29,669 nt of DNA from a virus: IMG/VR virus record IMGVR_UViG_3300012926_000015, positions 1 through 29,669 of that record; one strand, given 5' to 3'. The notes below the pieces were generated by a model. It was not told where the DNA came from. It made no database searches and saw only the letters and a list, made by a program, of their open reading frames with translations. Below, piece by piece: positions 20,678 through 26,872 of this stretch. The first letter of the stretch is position 1. Every line of letters starts with the position of its first letter. The position numbers and the translations under genes were made by a program.

Positions 20678-20952
20678 TGAAACTCTACTTCGTAATCCCC
20701 AGAGACGCTGAACTACTGCCAGAGAACTTTACTATCTCCCTCACCGTAGTCGGTCAAGACAAGCTCGGCAACAAAACTGAAAAACCTCACGCAGCTATGG
20801 CATTTCTCAAGCGCAACTATGCTGAGAAGCATATCGAGTTCCTGCGAGGCTGGTCGCAGAAGAACAACGACTGGTACCGTGGCCCGAACAAATGGCGAAT
20901 CGTAACCACGCTCTGCATCCCAGTAGGCCGCCCAAGAAAGGCAGGCAAGTAA
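20677..20952 (+). CDS. Hypothetical protein
   Basis: 91 aa, unknown. N-terminal strand (KLYFVIPRD), a basic helix (HAAMAFLKRNYAEKHIEFLR), a W-rich stretch (WSQKNNDWYRGPNKWRIV) and a basic end (GRPRKAGK). The basic charge would suit nucleic-acid binding. Overlaps TGATG upstream and TAATG downstream. Confidence 0.7.
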   Translation: MKLYFVIPRDAELLPENFTISLTVVGQDKLGNKTEKPHAAMAFLKRNYAEKHIEFLRGWSQKNNDWYRGPNKWRIVTTLCIPVGRPRKAGK

Positions 20953-21326
20953 TGCCGATGCCGATACCGACGACTAAACTCTCCCCGCGCCAGCTCAACA
21001 TCCTCCGCGAACTAGGCATGGTCTGCTACGACAAGCATCCTACCCTGCTCATAACTCCAGGTTGGCTTGGCGGTCGTGACGGATCGCACCACTCGCACAC
21101 CCTGGCCCAGCTCTGCCGCAAAGGCCTAGCGCACCGAACTAAATGGGGCACGACCGGAGCCTGTAACTGCCGCTGCGGCTCAACAGCGCAGTTCGGCCAC
21201 CGCTGCAAGGGAAGCTTCAGCTATGACATCACGCGCGACGGCGTAATGGCGCTGGCTGATGACGATGTGTTCAAACGGTTCGTGGCCAGACGTGTAGCGA
21301 AGGAGGAATCCAATGCCAGCGCCTAA
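20952..21326 (+). CDS. Winged-helix-like protein with Cys cluster
   Basis: 124 aa from ATG 20952 (TAATG overlap; the longer frame is a shadow). LSPRQLNILRELGMV, SHTLAQLCRKGLAHR and YDITRDGVMALA mark the helices and wing of a MarR/phage-type winged helix as seen in small phage DNA-binding proteins, where 'YxITxxG' ends the wing. A cluster C71, C73, C75, C85 (CNCRCGSTAQFGHRC) is inserted between recognition helix and wing and may hold zinc. Likely a DNA-binding regulator, though no target is visible. Confidence 0.72.
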   Translation: MPMPIPTTKLSPRQLNILRELGMVCYDKHPTLLITPGWLGGRDGSHHSHTLAQLCRKGLAHRTKWGTTGACNCRCGSTAQFGHRCKGSFSYDITRDGVMALADDDVFKRFVARRVAKEESNASA

Positions 21327-21660
21327 GAACTACCACAACCAAGATCCGTTCATGACGAATCCTGCATACACGCGCGAGGCTCTGCGCATCGAGCACGCAG
21401 CTTTCGAAAAAGCCGAGCGTGCTACGGGCAAAGCTTGGCATGATATTCCTACGCTGACTGATTGGGTGCTGCTACGCCTGCAAACCGCCGAAGACTCTCT
21501 CGCCAAGCTAAAGGAGAACGCGTGCTCTGTGCCAATTCCGGCAGCTACACGCCTTACAGGTGCATGCAAATTCTGTGGCTACCTACTTGACGATCACCTG
21601 CTCGATCAGGACGGCACCTGGTTCTGTCCACCGCCAACAGCAGCGAAGGCCAAGCCATGA
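21313..21660 (+). CDS. Hypothetical protein with zinc-type C-terminus
   Basis: 115 aa. A helical N-terminal two thirds, with ALRIEHAAFEKAERATGKAW, precedes a small metal site C85, C88, H95, C105 (CKFCGYLLDDH, WFCPP). GAAGGAGG at 21299-21306 is the ribosome site. Start overlaps the preceding gene by 14 bases, stop overlaps the next start by ATGA. Function unknown. Confidence 0.72.
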   Translation: MPAPKNYHNQDPFMTNPAYTREALRIEHAAFEKAERATGKAWHDIPTLTDWVLLRLQTAEDSLAKLKENACSVPIPAATRLTGACKFCGYLLDDHLLDQDGTWFCPPPTAAKAKP

Positions 21661-21884
21661 CCCTTGCTGACTACCTATTTATCGCTTGGCTCATCAACTT
21701 CGTTGTAGTCCTCATCATGATCCGTCTGGCCTACGCGCGCACGAACTTCTACGATCGGTTCTCAGTCCAGACCGACAACTGGATCAATACATTCCTGATC
21801 ACGTTCATCCTGCAGACTGCATTCATGGTCACCTACAACTTCGCCCGTCTAATCCATCTCTATCATCTCCACGGAAGGTCCTAG
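21657..21884 (+). CDS. Small two-helix membrane protein
   Basis: 75 aa. Two transmembrane helices, about 6-24 (LFIAWLINFVVVLIMIRLA) and 44-62 (FLITFILQTAFMVTYNFA), separated by a polar loop containing RFSVQTDNW. Coupled by ATGA. The topology resembles that of the 66-aa protein at 19715, but the sequences are not clearly related. Confidence 0.7.
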   Translation: MTLADYLFIAWLINFVVVLIMIRLAYARTNFYDRFSVQTDNWINTFLITFILQTAFMVTYNFARLIHLYHLHGRS

Positions 21885-21891
21885 CCTAGCC

Positions 21892-22599
21892 ATGCCCAAC
21901 AATCCCGCCAACCTCCATCACTGTCATCTCGTCACACCGATGACTAACACACTCAACAAAACTCTCTGTGGCTTGAATATCATCCACAGCATGAGTCCAA
22001 CTCAGGGACCGCCCAGTACCTGGCGCACTTACCGGACTAGCGATGTCACCTGCAGCGACTGCATCCAGATCCTCAAGGATAAGGATATGTGGAAGGAGTC
22101 GGAGCTGAAGCTAGAGCCGAAGTCGGAGGATAACCCATATCTCCCAGAAGACTACGTAGCTAAAGCCAAAGCCGAAGCCGATCACAGCCGACGCTTCAAC
22201 GTGGATTACATGATGGCTGATGCTGTGCCGCCTGCTCTCTCCGCGTTCGAGCAAAAACTACTCGCCTCCGCCCAGCAGCAGATCCTGAAAATGTTCTCAG
22301 ACGGCAGTCTCGTCATGCCAGACTACGCCAACCGTATCAAGATCCCAGCTGACCTCGTCCAGAAAATCTACTCTCTGATCGATTACGACGCCGTGCTCGA
22401 ACTCCTGCGACCTAAAATCAACGAGCTCGTCGCCAAAAAGATCCTACACGTACTCACCGAGGAACTCAGTGCCGACGTCAAAAAGACTATGTCCACCGGC
22501 CCGATCCGCGACAAGCTCAAAGCTACTCTCACAGTTGAGCTGGCTAAGGTCGTGCACGTGGCCGACGAACTCGCCAAGCTGAAAGCCCGTCAGTCATGA
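21892..22599 (+). CDS. Zinc-finger protein with helical C-terminal domain
   Basis: 235 aa. The N-terminal 60 residues form a probable zinc site with H10/C11 or H12, C26, C54 and C57 (HHCHLVTP, TLCGL, VTCSDC), a layout common in phage and actinobacterial proteins reading 'CGxxxxxxT ... VTCxxC'. Residues 110-235 are almost entirely helical (FEQKLLASAQQQILKMFSDG, YDAVLELLRPKINELVAKKI) and may form a coiled-coil or multimerising domain. Function unknown. It starts seven bases after the previous stop with no clear ribosome site. Confidence 0.75.
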   Translation: MPNNPANLHHCHLVTPMTNTLNKTLCGLNIIHSMSPTQGPPSTWRTYRTSDVTCSDCIQILKDKDMWKESELKLEPKSEDNPYLPEDYVAKAKAEADHSRRFNVDYMMADAVPPALSAFEQKLLASAQQQILKMFSDGSLVMPDYANRIKIPADLVQKIYSLIDYDAVLELLRPKINELVAKKILHVLTEELSADVKKTMSTGPIRDKLKATLTVELAKVVHVADELAKLKARQS

Positions 22600-22796
22600 C
22601 CGAACTCCTCTCCTACACACGCTTCTGGTTCGCCAAGTTCCTCGTCGAACTCTGCCTGACTATTGGTATGCTGGCTACAATCTTATTTGTGGTCTGTGTG
22701 CACAACTTCATCGAACGTCATAGAAAGGATCGTGCTGACCTGACAGAGCCTGACTCGGATCTCGGCTGGGACGACGACAAATGGTGGCATAACTGA
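22596..22796 (+). CDS. Small single-pass membrane protein
   Basis: 66 aa. One helix at about 12-34 (FLVELCLTIGMLATILFVVC), then a charged cytoplasmic-looking tail ending in DLGWDDDKWWHN. ATGA overlap upstream, TGATG downstream. Confidence 0.7.
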   Translation: MTELLSYTRFWFAKFLVELCLTIGMLATILFVVCVHNFIERHRKDRADLTEPDSDLGWDDDKWWHN

Positions 22797-23023
22797 TGAC
22801 TATCTATGTTCGACGAATGTCTGTGCAGGACATGTACAACACCGTCAACCGGCAGCTTACTCTCGTCCCGGCTTGCGACGAGACAGACTTCGCTAAAACC
22901 ATCCTAGGCGTGCTGTGCGAGATGGCGTCACGGTACATCCAAGAGTCTAACGACGAAGGCGAGCAGCAGCTCATGCACAAGCTACAGGCCCTGCCGCCTG
23001 TTGACCCGAAGGATATGAACTGA
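22796..23023 (+). CDS. Small hypothetical protein
   Basis: 75 aa, probably helical (DFAKTILGVLCEMASRYIQE, EGEQQLMHKLQALPPVD). No recognised family. Overlaps both neighbours by TGATG. Confidence 0.65.
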   Translation: MTIYVRRMSVQDMYNTVNRQLTLVPACDETDFAKTILGVLCEMASRYIQESNDEGEQQLMHKLQALPPVDPKDMN

Positions 23024-23190
23024 TGCCCGAGCCTAAGATTAGAGACTATCCCGTGATCCCGTCCGAGGCTGTTCCGCCCGGCGAGATCTGGTTCGCCACA
23101 CCTGAAGGCATCACGCACAAAATCATTGGTGTCGACTCAACCACGCCCACTGTAGATGACTTACTAGAGACCTCCGATGACTCCGACTGA
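23023..23190 (+). CDS. Small acidic hypothetical protein (55 aa)
   Basis: Starts in a TGATG overlap and ends 14 bases inside the next gene. The product contains PPGEIWFATPEGITHKIIGV, which may be a small beta unit, and an acidic end (TVDDLLETSDDSD). Tight placement between two genes is the main support. Confidence 0.6.
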   Translation: MPEPKIRDYPVIPSEAVPPGEIWFATPEGITHKIIGVDSTTPTVDDLLETSDDSD

Positions 23191-23563
23191 AGCTCGTAGC
23201 ATAGTCCGCCGCGAGCTCCCCAACGCTCAACATAACTCGAACGACTTCAACTATCACTGGATCGAGCCTGGCCCGCCAATCTCGGAAGCCTTCCTTGAAG
23301 ACGAAGCCGAAACCGAAATCTGGATGAACCTAGCCCGTGACGGTCACGACCGCACAGACGAGGAACACTTGGCATCCTTCAACATGCTAATGAAGATCCA
23401 ACAGGACGCCGAAGACCGCGCCTGGATCAACGCAGCCGAGCGTATCCTCACCCAAGCCAAGCTCAAGCGCACTAAATTCTGGAATCGATTCTTCGATGTA
23501 GTAATCGGTCTAGGATTCATATTGTTCATCACCGACTTCCTCATCCGACACGGAGTTATCTAG
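23177..23563 (+). CDS. Tail-anchored membrane protein candidate
   Basis: 128 aa. An acidic, mostly helical body (EAETEIWMNLARDGHDRTDE, MLMKIQQDAEDRAWINAAER) is followed by a basic stretch and one C-terminal transmembrane helix (FFDVVIGLGFILFITDFLI at about 105-123). The bulk would face the cytoplasm. No known family. Confidence 0.7.
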   Translation: MTPTEARSIVRRELPNAQHNSNDFNYHWIEPGPPISEAFLEDEAETEIWMNLARDGHDRTDEEHLASFNMLMKIQQDAEDRAWINAAERILTQAKLKRTKFWNRFFDVVIGLGFILFITDFLIRHGVI

Positions 23564-23565
23564 CC

Positions 23566-24006
23566 ATGCGAACAACTCACACCACAACAATCCTGACCTG
23601 CGACCGCTGCCGTTGCGTCACATCAGACCTGCGCCGGATCTATCGGCTCGACACCGAAAACGGTAGCATGTCCTATTCCACTTACTGTCAGCATGAACTA
23701 CTATCCGAGCTATGCTTGACCTGCACGGCCCAGCTCAACCACTTCCTCAATCCTAGCGAGACTGCGCCTGTAGACCCGCGCCTGACAGAAGCTTCTCCCG
23801 CTCAACCTGCTCCAGCATCTCCTGCTCCACATCCTCAACCCGCGCTTGGGGAAGCAATGCAGCCGGAAGCAACCTCACCGCCAGCCCAGTCCCCTGTGCT
23901 GACCACTCAACTAGACCAATCCCCGACAGAGTGGCTAAGGTCTTGGCTAAGGTCCCCCGAGACCAACCGAACCGTCGCTCCACCAGATCAGGACGAAGAA
24001 GTTTAG
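23566..24006 (+). CDS. Zinc-binding protein with Pro-rich tail overlapping an antisense gene
   Basis: 146 aa. The first 55 residues carry a four-Cys site, C12, C15, C50 and C53 (LTCDRCRC, CLTC), likely zinc. From residue 63 on the sequence is Pro/Ala/Gln-rich and low in complexity (PAQPAPASPAPHPQP), and this part lies antisense to a minus-strand winged-helix gene. The tail may have arisen by reading through into that gene. The N-terminal half is likely real; the 3' boundary of the functional protein is less certain. Confidence 0.68.
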   Translation: MRTTHTTTILTCDRCRCVTSDLRRIYRLDTENGSMSYSTYCQHELLSELCLTCTAQLNHFLNPSETAPVDPRLTEASPAQPAPASPAPHPQPALGEAMQPEATSPPAQSPVLTTQLDQSPTEWLRSWLRSPETNRTVAPPDQDEEV

Positions 24007-24109
24007 TCCGGTAAAGGTTATAGCTGCTAATTAGCTGTAGCGCCTGCTGACACTGCTGTGGCTTCAACCCGGCGATCTGCTGCAACGCATAGCTACTGTA
24101 CATCGTCAT
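23753..24109 (-). CDS. Winged-helix regulator, antisense to a zinc-protein gene
   Basis: 118 aa from ATG 24109; GTG 24145 and ATG 24103 are alternatives. LLRPDLVERRFGWSRGTLAK followed by TLATLSGIGLVEW and a wing-like strand (GLAVRLLP) is a good winged helix-turn-helix. A short coiled coil (ARVEDVEQEMLEQVEREKLL) follows. It resembles a phage transcriptional regulator. No Shine-Dalgarno exists, but TATCAT stands six bases before the ATG. It is the only minus-strand gene in a run of about 18 kb and overlaps 254 bases of the opposing gene, including its own DNA-binding core. Its leftward transcript would be antisense to the early operon. Confidence 0.62.
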   Translation of the reverse strand: MTMYSSYALQQIAGLKPQQCQQALQLISSYNLYRTKLLRPDLVERRFGWSRGTLAKTLATLSGIGLVEWSAQGTGLAVRLLPAALLPQARVEDVEQEMLEQVEREKLLSGAGLQAQSR

Positions 24110-24121
24110 GAAAGGATGATA
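24110..24121 (-). promoter_or_regulatory. Possible -10 for the antisense winged-helix gene
   Basis: TATCAT (minus strand of 24116-24121) lies six bases before ATG 24109. No good -35 is seen. The same bases on the plus strand carry AAAGGA, the ribosome site of the gene at 24127, so the two starts share control sequence. Confidence 0.35.
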
Positions 24122-24126
24122 CTCGA

Positions 24127-24369
24127 ATGGCCCGTATCTGCGCACTTATACTCACTTGTCCGACCTGCGACGCGCAGCCTTACCAACGCTGCTGGCAGAC
24201 TGACCCGAAGTCATTCTTTGGCCAGAAGATACTGGCTACGGGTAACTATCATCCAGCACGCCTGGCTGCAGCGCGTAGGCAGGAACGCGATCAGAAACTA
24301 CAGTCGCAGTCACAACCCCTCCCCGATCCTGACTACATCGACATCACCGACCAGTGGGGAGACTACTGA
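24127..24369 (+). CDS. Small zinc-binding protein
   Basis: 80 aa. LTCPTCDAQPYQRCW with a later YHPARLAAARRQE gives C11, C14, C22 and H42, the 'CPxCGAxPGxxC ... HxxR' arrangement of a small zinc domain frequent in actinobacterial and phage proteins. The rest is Gln/Pro-rich and acidic. It probably binds nucleic acid or another protein. AAAGGA at 24112-24116 is the ribosome site. It is the last gene before promoter C. Confidence 0.75.
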   Translation: MARICALILTCPTCDAQPYQRCWQTDPKSFFGQKILATGNYHPARLAAARRQERDQKLQSQSQPLPDPDYIDITDQWGDY

Positions 24370-24387
24370 TTATTTTCCTTCAGAGGG

Positions 24388-24415
24388 TTGACAACGGTTG
24401 AGCATGGTGTACACT
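24388..24415 (+). promoter_or_regulatory. Rightward TTGACA promoter (family member C), leaderless
   Basis: TTGACA at 24388-24393, 16-base spacer, TACACT at 24410-24415, and the ATG of the next gene only seven bases later with no Shine-Dalgarno. It shares TTGACAA, GTTG and TGGTGTA with the promoter at 29547. Confidence 0.65.
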
Positions 24416-24422
24416 ATCCTAC

Positions 24423-24911
24423 ATGGACAACGATAACTTCGACCGACCCGCCGCCGCCAACGCCGCTCTCAAAACTCTAACCGAAGCTGAAGCGGACGCG
24501 CACGCTCGCCTGACCGACCTTACCGCTCGCCGCAAAACCGTCGAAGACGCTGTGACCATGCTGCAGCTCTGGTACGCGGACCCGACCAACATCGACATCC
24601 TGGCTGAGTTCCAGCCCGGCGACCAGATCTTCTCCGAGATCGCATCGAACTCCTGGAAGCCAGAACCCGCAGGCAAGGTCACCAGCATCTACCTCGAACC
24701 GGCATACCCACGTTTCTACGTGCGCTCAGTCGAGCCTACGATCTGCTACGCCTTCGACCGCGCACCCGGCTACCGGTATGGCGATAACACGCATTCCTCG
24801 AACGGTTGCTCCAGGTACTTCAGCGTGGACGAATACAACAGCAAAATCCGGTCCGAGATCGATTCGCTGCAACGCAAGCTCAACGTCAACAACGTCAACC
24901 TGAAAGGATAG
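24423..24911 (+). CDS. Hypothetical protein, first gene of the end-repair operon
   Basis: 162 aa, probably translated from a leaderless message. A coiled coil at 10-50 (LTEAEADAHARLTDLTARRK) is followed by a beta-rich domain (GDQIFSEIASNSWKPEPAGK, FYVRSVEPTICYAFDRAPG), then a second helix with QRKLNVNNVN. Nothing identifies the function. Being the promoter-proximal gene of the unit with the kinase/phosphatase, it may be expressed strongly and early. Confidence 0.75.
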   Translation: MDNDNFDRPAAANAALKTLTEAEADAHARLTDLTARRKTVEDAVTMLQLWYADPTNIDILAEFQPGDQIFSEIASNSWKPEPAGKVTSIYLEPAYPRFYVRSVEPTICYAFDRAPGYRYGDNTHSSNGCSRYFSVDEYNSKIRSEIDSLQRKLNVNNVNLKG

Positions 24912-24927
24912 GTTAGCCACAACCGCT

Positions 24928-25260
24928 ATGCCCGCATATGACACCATCATCTCAGCTATCCAATTCCTCCGCCTGACTAAGCTTTCTCCGGATGCCGTGA
25001 ATCTTCTATGCTGGCGCTGCGGTTCTGGCGTCGACAACGACCGTGACGGCAACTGCTCAACCTGCGACGGATTCACTTTGCCTGAAGCCACTGAGATGAA
25101 GCTGAACACGCTATCAATGGCGGTCGGCATGCAGCAACTAGCCTTACGTCAAGCTATCGCAATCCGCTGCGTAGGCTACCATCGTGCCATGGGAGATCCT
25201 GAATACTGCGACTATGGCATTCTCAACAAGCTCAATCAAGGACAAGGAGATCCAATCTAG
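24928..25260 (+). CDS. Hypothetical protein with zinc ribbon
   Basis: 110 aa. C28, C31, C43, C46 (LLCWRCGSG, NCSTCDG) make a compact zinc ribbon in the first half. The second half is helical (MAVGMQQLALRQAIAIRCVG). Many phage proteins place such ribbons next to DNA or RNA repair enzymes, and the next gene is a kinase/phosphatase, but no direct link is shown. Confidence 0.72.
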   Translation: MPAYDTIISAIQFLRLTKLSPDAVNLLCWRCGSGVDNDRDGNCSTCDGFTLPEATEMKLNTLSMAVGMQQLALRQAIAIRCVGYHRAMGDPEYCDYGILNKLNQGQGDPI

Positions 25261-25262
25261 TC

Positions 25263-26150
25263 ATGCCCAAGCTCATAATGATGCGCGGTCTGCCCGCCTC
25301 CGGCAAGACCACTAAAGCACGCGAACTCGTCAAGGCCAGCGGCTCGGCCGCGCGCATCAACCGTGACGACCTGCGCGCCATGCTGTTCAATTCCTCCTGG
25401 TCCGGCAAGCGCGAAGAAATCATCATCGCAGCTGAGAAAGCTCTCGTTGGAGTCCTAGCTCGTCACAACCACAACGCCATCATCGACGATACCAACCTCT
25501 CGACGAAGCACGTAGACATGTGGCGGAACGTCGCCAAAGAAACCTACGGCGAGAACAGCTTCGTCATAGAATCCTTACTCGATGTTCCTCGCTACGAATG
25601 TGTTCGTCGTGACCACGCTCGCCAGTTCGATCACGATAGCAAGTTCGTGGGCCGTGCCGTGATCGACCGCATGGCCTTGAGCAATGGCTTGATCGACTGG
25701 AACAATCGGCCTATCATCCTGGTCGACATAGATGGCACCCTTGCGGATGGAACCCACCGCCAGCATTACGTCACTCGACCAGACGGAGAAAAGAAAGACT
25801 GGGACTCTTACTACGAAGCTCTCAGCTACGATGAGCCAATCTCATTCGTAATGAGATGGGTACGAAAGCTCGCTGAAGACCACACGATCTGCCTAGTCTC
25901 AGGCCGTCCTGACACTTACCAGCGCGAAACCATGAACTGGCTGATCAAATGGGCTGTGCCTTACGACTACCTGTTCATGCGGAGTGGGGGAGATCATCGC
26001 CCGGACACAGAAATTAAGCAAAACATCCTGAAGCATATCCCTCGGGACCTGCTGCAGTTTGTAATCGATGACCGTCCACAAGTGATAAAAATGTGGAGGG
26101 AAAACGGAGTGAAAGTCTACCCAGTTCGAGGAGCGTGTGATGAGTTCTAA
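25263..26150 (+). CDS. pseT: Polynucleotide 5'-kinase / 3'-phosphatase (T4 Pnkp-like)
   Basis: 295 aa against 301 in phage T4. Kinase half: P-loop GLPASGKTT at 9-17, with K15 and T16 at the positions of T4 K15 and S16; NRDDLR at 33-38, with D35 and R38 matching the T4 catalytic pair; lid-region arginine near R131. Phosphatase half: HAD motif DIDGT at 155-159 (D155 nucleophile, D157 acid/base), SGRP at 213-216, K253, and DDR at 269-271. It repairs nicked nucleic-acid ends by phosphorylating 5'-OH and removing 3' phosphate or cyclic phosphate, which in T4 counters tRNA cleavage by host anticodon nucleases. AAGGAG at 25240-25245 is the nearest ribosome site. Overlaps the next gene by about ten bases. 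Confidence 0.95.
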   Translation: MPKLIMMRGLPASGKTTKARELVKASGSAARINRDDLRAMLFNSSWSGKREEIIIAAEKALVGVLARHNHNAIIDDTNLSTKHVDMWRNVAKETYGENSFVIESLLDVPRYECVRRDHARQFDHDSKFVGRAVIDRMALSNGLIDWNNRPIILVDIDGTLADGTHRQHYVTRPDGEKKDWDSYYEALSYDEPISFVMRWVRKLAEDHTICLVSGRPDTYQRETMNWLIKWAVPYDYLFMRSGGDHRPDTEIKQNILKHIPRDLLQFVIDDRPQVIKMWRENGVKVYPVRGACDEF

Positions 26151-26505
26151 GTCTATAAAATTTCTTGCCCTAACTTTGCTAGTCGTTTCAATCGCAGCTA
26201 CAGCACAAACCGCCAAGCCTGCTGCTGCAGCGCCAGCTCCCGCCGTGGCCGAAGTCAAGATCCCCGCCGACTCATTCAAAGAACTGAACTACTACATCCT
26301 CCAAGCTGAGAACCTTGACCTCAAGGCCAAGCAAACCCACGCTGACATCGACAAACAAGTCGCACAACAAATGCAGCAGATCCAAGCGCAGGCAAACCCG
26401 ATAATTGAAAAGCTGCGCAAGGATCTAAAAGTGCCTGCCAACTTCGTGCTTGATCAAACCAAGCAGGCGTTCGTGCCGCCTCCGCCAGCACCCACGCACA
26501 ACTAA
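26140..26505 (+). CDS. Exported coiled-coil protein
   Basis: 121 aa from ATG 26140, six bases after GAGGAG; GTG 26137 is an alternative. A textbook signal peptide: basic start, hydrophobic core (FLALTLLVVSIAA), likely cleavage after IAATAQ at about residue 23. A Pro/Ala linker, a coiled coil at 48-98 rich in Gln and Lys, and a Pro-rich end (PPPPAPTHN) follow. It would be periplasmic or secreted, an unusual place for a product from an early-type operon. Superinfection exclusion or lysis control are only guesses. The style resembles small secreted proteins of Gram-negative hosts. Confidence 0.78.
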   Translation: MSSKSIKFLALTLLVVSIAATAQTAKPAAAAPAPAVAEVKIPADSFKELNYYILQAENLDLKAKQTHADIDKQVAQQMQQIQAQANPIIEKLRKDLKVPANFVLDQTKQAFVPPPPAPTHN

Positions 26506-26522
26506 GGGAGCTTACCTCAGCC

Positions 26523-26870
26523 ATGACTATTGCCCAACAGAATCTCGATCTAGTTCTATCGCTCCTAACGGATATGTCTATGGCGGACTTAGAAACCCTG
26601 CTCCGTCACACTAAAACCGAACTGAGCTACAAGAAATCCCTACGCGTCTGCAAGCTCTGCTCGGCGCACTTTCAGCGCATCCATCAGGCTCAGAAATACT
26701 GTAGCCTAGCCTGCGTTGAAAAAGTCATGCAGCAGGGTAAAAACGACTGGTGGCGTAAGCACGGAACTGAGTGGCGGGATCAAGTCCGTACGCCAGAACA
26801 GAAAGAACGACTGCAAGTCAAACGCTCTGCCCGAGCCACGCTCAAACAAATAGAAGGGATGATCGACTAG
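26523..26870 (+). CDS. Zinc-finger protein (CxxC-x13-CxxxC), paralogue
   Basis: 115 aa. C43, C46, C60, C64 (VCKLCSAHF, KYCSLAC) give the same zinc-finger spacing as the protein at 15707, with 'F..RxxAQKFC/QKYCS' conserved around it. The N-terminal 35 residues are helical (LDLVLSLLTDMSMADLETLL) and the C-terminus is basic and helical. Likely nucleic-acid binding. It lies between the exported protein and the nucleotidyltransferase. Confidence 0.78.
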   Translation: MTIAQQNLDLVLSLLTDMSMADLETLLRHTKTELSYKKSLRVCKLCSAHFQRIHQAQKYCSLACVEKVMQQGKNDWWRKHGTEWRDQVRTPEQKERLQVKRSARATLKQIEGMID

Positions 26871-26872
26871 CC

